In this document: positions 6,989-12,527 of the stretch, piece after piece
Numbering within the stretch: position 1 is the first letter of the stretch
Layout: the number at the start of each line of letters is the position of its first letter
Source: UBA3478 sp965662045
GTDB lineage: Bacteria > Bacteroidota > Bacteroidia > Flavobacteriales > Flavobacteriaceae
DNA: 12,527 nt
Assembly: GCA_965662045.1 (NCBI GenBank)
Contig: CBFIGE010000026.1
Span: 1-12,527, forward strand
Direction of reading: 5' to 3'
Made by a program: the position numbers and the translations under genes
The notes under the pieces: model-generated
The model's database searches: none
Told to the model about the DNA's origin: nothing
Seen by the model: only the letters and a program-made list of their open reading frames with translations

Positions 6989-7786
6989 TTATCTAGTTAT
7001 TAAAATAGATAGTGAAATAAGGGCTGATAAAACGGAGACGTATACTTGAGAGTTTCTAGTATAGGCTGAATTTATGTAATTGCTTTTAGGTTCAACATAA
7101 ACCACATCGTTTTGTTGTAAAGTGTAATATGGTGAATTTAAAATTGAAGGGTCTCTTAAATCGAGATATTCATATGCCTTTTTATTATTTTCTTGACGAA
7201 TAATAAGTATGTTACTTCGTTCGGCATAAATGGTCAGGTCACCTGCGAGCCCTAAAGCCTGAGGAATGGTTAAGTACTCATCGTTTATATCATATGTTCC
7301 AGGGGCTCTTACTTCTCCCAGTACACTGACTTGAAAGTTTAAAATACGAACATTTACGATAGGATTTTGAACGTATTCACTAATTTTTATCTTTAGAGCG
7401 GATTGTAATTCTTGTCTGCTTAAGCCCGCTACTTCAAGTGTACCAAGAATAGGAAATTCTATGTTACCATCGTTATCGACCAAATATGATTGCAACATTT
7501 GTTGGTTACCCCCAAATTGAATCCCTCCTCCAACGGCGCTTCCTGTGCTATTCATTCCCATTACAGTTAAATTAAATGGGGCAGCAGCAGACTGTTCGGC
7601 TGCAGCAACAGTGATTGAAAGCTGATCATTTGATTTAATTTTAAGATTTCGAAGCTCGGTAGAATTAAGAATTTCTCCTTTTTGGTTCAGTCCTTGAAAA
7701 TAAACAATTTCAGATTTTGATGCTCCACATGAACTCAACAATATAAGTAGTATTGAAAGAGAGATTAGGTTTTTTAAAGGGGTCAT
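6989..7786 (-). CDS. Wza/GfcE-like polysaccharide export (OPX) lipoprotein
   Basis: A 265-residue periplasmic/outer-membrane export protein. I start it at ATG 7786, which gives a clean lipoprotein signal MTPLKNLISLSILLILLSSC with lipidated C20. The longer frame from GTG 7816 adds ten polar residues and spoils it. A polysaccharide-export domain begins near residue 48 (LKIKSNDQLSITV) and continues to LDNDGxI-like text at 102-114. An SLBB domain lies at about 152-200 (VSVLGEVRAPGTYDI, then IPQALGLAGDL), and VEPKSNYI is at 231-238. The last ~20 residues (VYVSVLSALISLSILITR) form one membrane helix, the arrangement of many Bacteroidota OPX proteins in place of the Wza helical barrel. No Lys-Asp/Glu export signal follows C20, so the lipid end should stay in the inner leaflet. 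It is paired with the tyrosine autokinase one base downstream. The upstream gap to the barrel gene is 58 bases. Confidence 0.92.
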   Translation of the reverse strand: MTPLKNLISLSILLILLSSCGASKSEIVYFQGLNQKGEILNSTELRNLKIKSNDQLSITVAAAEQSAAAPFNLTVMGMNSTGSAVGGGIQFGGNQQMLQSYLVDNDGNIEFPILGTLEVAGLSRQELQSALKIKISEYVQNPIVNVRILNFQVSVLGEVRAPGTYDINDEYLTIPQALGLAGDLTIYAERSNILIIRQENNKKAYEYLDLRDPSILNSPYYTLQQNDVVYVEPKSNYINSAYTRNSQVYVSVLSALISLSILITR

Positions 7787-7802
7787 GATAAGTGATTTGT
7801 TA

Positions 7803-7816
7803 GTGCAAAAATGCAC
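7803..7816 (-). other. Small hairpin in the leader of the OPX gene
   Basis: GTGCA-TTTT-TGCAC on the minus strand forms a 5-bp stem with a 4-base loop, 16 bases before the OPX ATG. Flanking ATTTG and CAAAT could extend it past a bulge. It sits in the only sizeable gap inside the operon (58 bases) and could affect stability or translation at the switch from barrel genes to OPX and kinase. The stem is weak. Confidence 0.3.
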
Positions 7817-7844
7817 AAATTTTAGGATTTAATCAATTCAAAAA

Positions 7845-8900
7845 TTAATCGTTAAAATTGCGTAAAATATCGGCTAAGCGTGGAACAGACTTTTGAAATC
7901 TTCTAGCTGCCGGTAATTGAGAATCGTAACTGTATTTGTATCTAAATTCTTCGGTCGTTCTAAGTAATGTTTTTTTGTGTTTGGCGATAACCCCTGGGAA
8001 GAGTTGACAGGCAAATTGAAAACCGGCTGAACTACCAAATTCAGTACTTGCAGCATAAAGGCCATATTCTGCACGGTCAAAACGGCGCGTGATATCAAGT
8101 CGAAACCCAAAATCTTCAAAAAGCCACCTGCCAGCTGAAAGACGTAGACTTAGATTTTCAAATGGCATCTGGTATTCTACATCTGCAATCAAACTGAAAC
8201 TCGAAAAATTACGAGTGGTGTATCTAAAACCATCAAAGCGATAAAAGCCCGTATATGAGCTTTCAAAGCCGTAACTAAAGTTTGAAAATAATGTTTGATG
8301 TCTGTATTCAAAGTCAAAGCCATAGCGGTCTACAAAAAATAAGCCTGTACTAAATGCGATATAATCTGATGGGCTAATTTTTCTCATAAAATTCAACATA
8401 CTCGGGGCAGGTCTAATGGCGGCACTCTGGTTGTCTAAGTTGTTTTGAATGGGAATTTCTAAGCCTCCAATTATACTCAGACCTGAGGCAATATAGATTC
8501 GGGTATCGAGAATCATGCCTAGCTTTACCTCATAAGGGTCTGTAAAATATCCAAAACGAGTTCTTATATTGGGTTGCAGTCGAATTTGAAATTGCTTTTG
8601 ATTGTTTTTTAATCTTAATTTTTCAGGTGAAAAGTAAGTTCCTTCATTGATAAAGCCCATAATAGGCATATGGTGATAACTTATCACCTGTAAATAAGGT
8701 AAGTTTTCTGAAGCCTCATTGAATCGCTTAAAGCTTGATAATGCGTTTCTTAAAGCCTGGTGTTCAAAGTAAACTACTTTATCCTCTTTTATAATTTGGT
8801 CAAAACCTTCTTGGAGTAATTCTTCGTATTGACCAAATGAGACCATAGGCCACATTAGCGTAATGAAAAAGATGATGTTTTTAAAAATTGCTTTAAGCAT
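7845..8900 (-). CDS. YjbH/GfcD C-terminal-like outer membrane barrel protein
   Basis: A 351-residue exported protein with a signal peptide (about residues 1-23, hydrophobic core FFITLMWPMVSFG, Gln next). Residues 25-100 look mixed helical and soluble. From about 104 the text alternates short aromatic strands and turns (QIRLQPNIRTRFGY, then GLSIIGGLEIPIQ), typical of an outer membrane beta-barrel. LRLSAGRWLFEDFGFRLDIT with RRFDRAEYGLYA at 252-283, followed by a STEFGSSAGFQFA stretch, matches what I recall of the YjbH/GfcD C-terminal half (a 'GR.l..D.G....l.R.F..G....yat' pattern and a final strand). YjbH/GfcD proteins act with Wza-type exporters in exopolysaccharide or group 4 capsule secretion. 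Its ATG overlaps the stop of the N-terminal-half gene by one base (TAATG), so the two halves are made in coupled fashion. Family assignment is by recalled pattern only. Confidence 0.7.
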   Translation of the reverse strand: MLKAIFKNIIFFITLMWPMVSFGQYEELLQEGFDQIIKEDKVVYFEHQALRNALSSFKRFNEASENLPYLQVISYHHMPIMGFINEGTYFSPEKLRLKNNQKQFQIRLQPNIRTRFGYFTDPYEVKLGMILDTRIYIASGLSIIGGLEIPIQNNLDNQSAAIRPAPSMLNFMRKISPSDYIAFSTGLFFVDRYGFDFEYRHQTLFSNFSYGFESSYTGFYRFDGFRYTTRNFSSFSLIADVEYQMPFENLSLRLSAGRWLFEDFGFRLDITRRFDRAEYGLYAASTEFGSSAGFQFACQLFPGVIAKHKKTLLRTTEEFRYKYSYDSQLPAARRFQKSVPRLADILRNFND

Positions 8901-9655
8901 TATTGAAGGCTAAAATGAGATGATAAGGTTACACTAAGGGCTTTAAACTCAAATGAATTCACTTGAATGATAAAAAAATCATGCTTGTAGAATACTCCTG
9001 TATTTATGGTGTTGGTGTTGTATTCTGCTGTTATACCTAGATTATCACTTAATTGGTAAGAGGCGCCACCGAAAAAGCCAACGAGATAGTCATTGCCTTG
9101 AGGCGATTCTTTAGATTCAAATTTTATAGATCTGAAAAGATTACTGTTATCAGCAGTTTGCATCTGATAAGGAGACCCATAACCCAAGTTCAAGTTTAAG
9201 CTGCCAAATTTTTTGGTTGCTACAATATAGTCGTGGTTTACAACAGGGGCTTGGCTGAAAGGTACAGTCACACCTAAGACTAGGCTTGGGCGCTTATTAT
9301 TTTCTTTAAGGATTCGAAACCGTGCATCCATATGCCTGTCACCAATTCCTATTTGATCTTTAATCTCTAGACGTTGAGTAAGGTTAAAGCCTACTTCAAA
9401 AAAAGAAGTGAACTGCGCTCTAAAACCCACAATGCGCGCTCTGTTTTTTGGAGCTTCTAAATTGGTGCGAAATAAATCTGATGCGTAAGCATCTGGCACA
9501 AAAGCATATGAAACACCAAAAGGTTTATTTTCAAACCATTCTGCAGTTGGAATACTTACTAGACCTGGTTTACCATAAACAGAAACTTGCGCCTTTGAAT
9601 ATTGGAATGTGGCCAATAACAAAAGCGCAAGTTGTATTATTCGAAAGGAGTGCAA
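8900..9655 (-). CDS. YjbH/GfcD N-terminal-like outer membrane barrel protein (TTG start)
   Basis: A 251-residue exported protein. I choose TTG at 9655 because AGGAGG stands 8 bases before it and because it yields a good signal peptide (MHSFRIIQLALLLLATFQYSKA, Gln after the cut). The open frame continues to 9793 but only inside the upstream lipoprotein gene. Motifs recalled from the YjbH N-terminal half are present: GLVSIPTAEW (31-40), IGDRHMDARFRILKE (104-118), LGVTVPF with YIVATKKF (127-150), and alternating strands to the C-terminus (ALSVTLSSHFSLQ). This suggests a stand-alone first barrel, and the next gene supplies the second. It starts 4 bases after the stop of the lipoprotein gene and overlaps the next gene by one base. 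What else it could be: a generic outer membrane beta-barrel protein of unknown family. Confidence 0.72.
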   Translation of the reverse strand: MHSFRIIQLALLLLATFQYSKAQVSVYGKPGLVSIPTAEWFENKPFGVSYAFVPDAYASDLFRTNLEAPKNRARIVGFRAQFTSFFEVGFNLTQRLEIKDQIGIGDRHMDARFRILKENNKRPSLVLGVTVPFSQAPVVNHDYIVATKKFGSLNLNLGYGSPYQMQTADNSNLFRSIKFESKESPQGNDYLVGFFGGASYQLSDNLGITAEYNTNTINTGVFYKHDFFIIQVNSFEFKALSVTLSSHFSLQ

Positions 9656-9659
9656 GAAA

Positions 9660-10703
9660 TTATCCTCCTTGGTTGTGACAGGTTTCGAAAGATGAATCTC
9701 TAACAGCTTTAGCCTCAGCAATTGCTGCTGAGAACTCTGCTTCAATTTGAGCAACATTCTCGTTGAATCTGTTTTCAATAGCTTCAATCTCATCTGCTTC
9801 TAGTTGATCAACGTATGCTAGAGCCTGAGTTTTATAGAGATCTAAAAGGTACTTTCCTACCACCAAATAAGTGTGTGCTAACTGAAGAATAGCTTGCTGT
9901 TGATCTTGATCAGTAAGATTTGCAGCTGCAGCGATAAGAGCAGCAGCTCCGCTATTTAGAGCCTCAATGCCCGCCTCGTAGTCTGCATTTATTTGTTGAA
10001 TACGTGCCGTCTTTCTTGCGCTAGCTTGCTGTAGTCTTGAATTGTAGTTAGAAGTTACTGTTGAAAGGGCTAAATCTCTTTGCTCAACGGCAGGTGCTAT
10101 TTTTTCTTGATACAAGGTTTCGGCAGCGACATAACAGGTAGCATCACCGGGATATCCTGCAAAATCATCTTCGGACACAGCTTGAATATCAGGTATAGAT
10201 AAAGCCATTTTTCCAGCACCTCCTAAGACATATTCAACAGACGGCATATAGGCGCTTAAATTTCTACTCGAACCGTAAAGCGATAGTATAGATTGTGCTA
10301 ATGCTTCTTGTTCAGTAGTGAGTGAACCGGCTAAAAAGTTGTCAATTGCTGCTTGATCAAGAGCTGCGGCGGCGTCAAGGTCAGCAGCACTAAAGTAATT
10401 TGACACGAGATCTTCTACGTTAGCAATAACTTCATCGGTCGTTGCATCTGTACTGCCATCAGTTATATCAGTGATGAGATCAGTAGATTCCGTAGTTTCA
10501 GTTGTTATTGTGGCAGGATCTATATTTTCTATGGGTAAGTCAGGATCAGCTGGTGTGTTCACTGAACCTACTTCGACATTCTCAAAGGCGTCACTAAAAT
10601 CATAAGTAACAATTTCTATATCGTCGTCTTTACAAGATGCTAATACCAGTAGCATTGCCGTGACTAACACTACTGCTTTATTATATTTTTTGAAAAAGGT
10701 CAT
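9660..10703 (-). CDS. Putative surface-exposed lipoprotein, Thr/Asp-rich and coiled-coil, unknown function
   Basis: A 347-residue lipoprotein that I do not recognise. The signal peptide ends at LASC (lipidated C24), followed at once by K25-D-D-D28, matching the Bacteroidota lipoprotein export signal that sends lipoproteins to the cell surface. Residues about 28-95 are acidic and low in complexity; 11 of the 26 residues from 65 to 90 are threonine. An Ala-rich region follows (100-145). A long helical, probably coiled-coil segment spans about 196-340 (charged heptad-like text such as SARKTARIQQINADYEAG and EAIENRFNENVAQIEAEFSA). Apart from C24 there are only two cysteines, C190 and C342, one at each end of that segment, a possible disulfide. 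As the first gene of the export operon it holds the place of the lipoproteins of E. coli gfc/yjb operons, with no similarity seen. Possible roles: polymer anchor or barrel partner. Confidence 0.85.
   Translation of the reverse strand: MTFFKKYNKAVVLVTAMLLVLASCKDDDIEIVTYDFSDAFENVEVGSVNTPADPDLPIENIDPATITTETTESTDLITDITDGSTDATTDEVIANVEDLVSNYFSAADLDAAAALDQAAIDNFLAGSLTTEQEALAQSILSLYGSSRNLSAYMPSVEYVLGGAGKMALSIPDIQAVSEDDFAGYPGDATCYVAAETLYQEKIAPAVEQRDLALSTVTSNYNSRLQQASARKTARIQQINADYEAGIEALNSGAAALIAAAANLTDQDQQQAILQLAHTYLVVGKYLLDLYKTQALAYVDQLEADEIEAIENRFNENVAQIEAEFSAAIAEAKAVRDSSFETCHNQGG
9664..9669 (-). promoter_or_regulatory. Perfect Shine-Dalgarno AGGAGG that fixes a TTG start
   Basis: AGGAGG lies 8 bases upstream of TTG 9655 and is itself formed by the last codons (Gln-Gly-Gly) of the lipoprotein gene. 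Most other starts here have no such site, so a consensus one in front of a signal peptide lacking ATG is strong evidence for the TTG start. Confidence 0.8.
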
Positions 10704-10932
10704 TGATTCTTTATATTTTTGTTAAATGCAAAATAACAAAAATTATGTAAGAAAAGTAAGCGGTTTTGTCGAGAATATAAGCGTTTCATCCTAAATAGTT
10801 TGGGCAGAAAAACTGAAATATCCTTGTATAACACATACTTAAATCGAGTTTATAATTAATTATGCTCTTGTTGAATTTTTAGTTTAAAATTAGTAGAACA
10901 CCTATTTTTACCTCAAAATGGACTAAATCAAC
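10704..10932. promoter_or_regulatory. Divergent promoter region between the export operon and the U32-ferredoxin pair
   Basis: This 229-bp AT-rich spacer separates two divergent start codons and must contain both promoters. Leftward, TTATTTTG (10736-10729) is one base from the flavobacterial -7 element TAnnTTTG and would give a leader of about 20 bases, but no good TTG lies at the right upstream distance. Rightward no convincing element was found. No regulator site, riboswitch or small gene was recognised. Confidence 0.45.
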
Positions 10933-12201
10933 ATGACAAACTCAGGACAAATAGAGCTTATGGCTCCTGCCGGAAACTTTGAATCACTTCAAGCCGCTAT
11001 AGATAACGGTGCCGACTCTGTTTATTTCGGTGTAGATCAGCTTAATATGCGTGCGCGAGCGAGTATCAACTTTACCCTTGATGATTTACCTGAAATTGTC
11101 AAACGTTGCGAGGCAAAACAGGTACGCACCTATCTGACTTTAAACACCATTATTTACGATCATGATTTATCAGTCATCAAGACTTTGCTTGATGCGGCTA
11201 AGGAAGCCAATATCACCGCAGTAATCGCGATGGATCAGGCTGTTATTGCCTATGCCAAACAAATTGGAATTGAAATTCATATTTCTACTCAAATTAATAT
11301 TACCAATATTGAAACGGTTAAGTTCTATGCGCTTTTCGCGGATACTATGGTTATGAGCAGAGAACTCAGCTTGAGACAGGTTAAAAAGATCGTTGATCAA
11401 ATCGAAAAAGAAGAGGTGAGAGGCCCGTCAGGAAATCTAGTTGAGGTTGAAATATTTGGACATGGTGCACTTTGTATGGCTGTTTCTGGAAAGTGTTATT
11501 TAAGCCTTCATTCTCATAATTCGTCTGCTAATCGAGGGGCATGCAAACAGAATTGCCGCAAGAAATATACGGTCATCGACCAAGAAAGTGGTTTTGAGAT
11601 CGAAGTAGATAATGAATTTATGATGTCTCCTAAAGATTTATGTACCCTTGATTTTTTAGATCAAGTCATTGATACAGGTGTTAAGGTTTTAAAAATCGAA
11701 GGTCGTGGTAGGGCACCTGAGTATGTGGCAACCGTGATACGAACCTATCGAGAAGCTATCGATGCTTATTATGAGGGTTCTTTTTCAAAACAAAAGGTTA
11801 CTGAATGGATGAAAGAGTTACACAAGGTGTACAATCGTGGTTTTTGGAGTGGCTATTACCTGGGTCAAAAACTAGGTGAGTGGAGTGAGGCTAATGGTTC
11901 TAAGGCTACACAAAAGAAAGTTTATATCGGTAAGGGCGTACATTACTTTCCGAAAACAAGCATTGGTGAATTTAAAATAGAAGCCTACGATTTAAAAATA
12001 GGGGATACCATACTCGTTACTGGCCCAACAACTGGAGTTGAAGAGTTTGAGCTCACTGAAATGCTAGTGAATGACAAGGGCGAAAATCAAGCGACTAAAG
12101 GAGATTCTATTACCATTCCTTTAAAATTTAGACTTCGACAATCTGATAAACTCTATAAGATTGTAAAGACTGAATTCGCTGCTGAAAAAGTAACTTCGTG
12201 A
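10933..12201 (+). CDS. U32 family protein, TrhP-like (putative Fe-S tRNA hydroxylation factor)
   Basis: A 422-residue protein of the 'peptidase U32' family. The family signature is seen at 173-191 (EIFGHGALCMAVSGKCYLS), as are the N-terminal MAPAGNFESLQAAI, SRELSL (142-147), MSPKDLC (231-237) and KIEGRGR (254-260). C-terminal to about 325 lies a small beta domain (KKVYIGKGVHYF and onward) typical of the longer members. The proteolysis label is historical. Studied relatives (TrhP/YegQ, RlhA, UbiU/UbiV) work in oxygen-independent hydroxylation of tRNA, rRNA or ubiquinone precursors, and UbiU/UbiV carry a [4Fe-4S] cluster on four cysteines. Here C181, C188, C204 or C208, and C237 have the corresponding pattern. 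SRELSL favours a TrhP-like role (5-hydroxyuridine at tRNA position 34), but RlhA-like activity cannot be excluded. ATG 10933 is used; ATG 10918 hits a stop after two codons. A ferredoxin follows after 4 bases. Confidence 0.9.
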   Translation: MTNSGQIELMAPAGNFESLQAAIDNGADSVYFGVDQLNMRARASINFTLDDLPEIVKRCEAKQVRTYLTLNTIIYDHDLSVIKTLLDAAKEANITAVIAMDQAVIAYAKQIGIEIHISTQINITNIETVKFYALFADTMVMSRELSLRQVKKIVDQIEKEEVRGPSGNLVEVEIFGHGALCMAVSGKCYLSLHSHNSSANRGACKQNCRKKYTVIDQESGFEIEVDNEFMMSPKDLCTLDFLDQVIDTGVKVLKIEGRGRAPEYVATVIRTYREAIDAYYEGSFSKQKVTEWMKELHKVYNRGFWSGYYLGQKLGEWSEANGSKATQKKVYIGKGVHYFPKTSIGEFKIEAYDLKIGDTILVTGPTTGVEEFELTEMLVNDKGENQATKGDSITIPLKFRLRQSDKLYKIVKTEFAAEKVTS

Positions 12202-12205
12202 GCTT

Positions 12206-12436
12206 ATGGTTGTAGTCACCCTTCAACGCCAAAAGTGCATAGGTTGTAATTATTGTGTAGAATTGGCTCCTGAACAATTTCAGATGTCAAAAAAAGACGG
12301 TAAAAGTGTTTTATTACACTCCAAAGAAAAGAAAGGTTTTTTTACGATTAAATCTCCAGACGATCGTATTTTTGAACCCTGCGTTGAAGCTCAAAAAGCT
12401 TGCCCAGTGAATATAATTGACACTAAACAGGTGTAG
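12206..12436 (+). CDS. Small single-cluster [4Fe-4S] ferredoxin
   Basis: A 76-residue electron carrier. CIGCNYC supplies C11, C14 and C17, and C66 in KACPVNI is the usual fourth ligand followed by proline, so one [4Fe-4S] cluster is expected. C59 (EPCVEAQKAC) is extra, in a place where some single-cluster ferredoxins keep a second, disulfide-forming cysteine. The second half of a two-cluster ferredoxin is replaced by a linker, and the length fits the single-cluster type. There is no signal peptide, so it is cytoplasmic. It begins 4 bases after the U32 gene and is surely co-transcribed. The inferred role is electron supply to the Fe-S centre of the U32 protein, not proven by sequence. The start at ATG 12206 is the only in-frame choice before the cluster motif. 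Confidence 0.9.
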   Translation: MVVVTLQRQKCIGCNYCVELAPEQFQMSKKDGKSVLLHSKEKKGFFTIKSPDDRIFEPCVEAQKACPVNIIDTKQV

Positions 12437-12527
12437 ATTTACACTCAACTGGGGGCCGTAGTATTCACAAAAATAAATCGCTGTAAACCATTGATTTTAT
12501 TGACTTCTTATGTTATTTAACGCAAAA

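Noticed and set aside
7787..7816. GTG start of the OPX protein at 7816
   Set aside because: It includes the hairpin and adds polar residues before an otherwise ideal lipoprotein signal that begins at ATG 7786.
9656..9793. Longer start of the first barrel protein at 9793
   Set aside because: The extra 46 residues are a shadow of the lipoprotein gene and would bury the signal peptide; AGGAGG plus TTG 9655 explains the start.
12437..12527. Possible terminator or promoter after the ferredoxin gene
   Set aside because: No stable hairpin with T-run and no good promoter pair could be found in these 91 bases.
1..12527. Mobile element, CRISPR array, toxin-antitoxin or phage defence system
   Set aside because: No transposase, integrase, terminal inverted repeats, regularly spaced repeats or defence motifs were seen; gene content is metabolic, surface export and RNA modification.

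Overview
The window looks like a chromosomal segment of a Bacteroidota bacterium, probably Flavobacteriia. It is AT-rich, mostly lacks Shine-Dalgarno sequences, and has very tight gene junctions. One lipoprotein carries a Cys-Lys-Asp-Asp-Asp surface-export signal of the Bacteroidota type. The tyrosine autokinase has a GADLR Walker A' and the OPX protein ends in one membrane helix, both familiar from this phylum. No tRNA, rRNA, CRISPR array, insertion sequence or phage gene was seen.

Left block (1-3161, all leftward): an AraC-type regulator (2292-3161), a GMC flavin oxidoreductase (552-2273) and a gluconate 2-dehydrogenase subunit 3-like protein (1-555, cut by the window edge). The junctions are an 18-nt gap and an ATGA stop/start overlap, so this reads as one operon with its regulator first. 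The GMC enzyme has no signal peptide and its partner has a twin-arginine one, which fits export of the pair as a complex. The substrate, a sugar or other alcohol, cannot be told from sequence. A 387-bp AT-rich spacer (3162-3548) holds the likely promoter region of this operon, an inverted repeat, and a hairpin terminator whose U-tract faces right.

Central block (3549-10703, all leftward): six tightly spaced genes. In transcription order they are a putatively surface-exposed coiled-coil lipoprotein of unknown function, a YjbH/GfcD N-terminal-like barrel, a YjbH/GfcD C-terminal-like barrel, a Wza/GfcE-like OPX lipoprotein, a Wzc/Etk-like tyrosine autokinase, and a BASS-family sodium symporter. 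The first five follow the order lipoprotein - GfcD - GfcE - Etk of the E. coli group 4 capsule (gfc) operon, with GfcD split into two proteins and no GfcC or Etp phosphatase visible. The inferred job is export of an exopolysaccharide through periplasm and outer membrane. No glycosyltransferase, flippase or polymerase lies in the window. This block is the most interesting part.

Right block (10933-12436, rightward): a U32-family protein with cysteines that fit a [4Fe-4S] site (TrhP-like, RNA-modification type), followed 4 nt later by a small single-cluster ferredoxin. It diverges from the export operon across a 229-bp spacer. The last 91 bp (12437-12527) contain nothing I can support.
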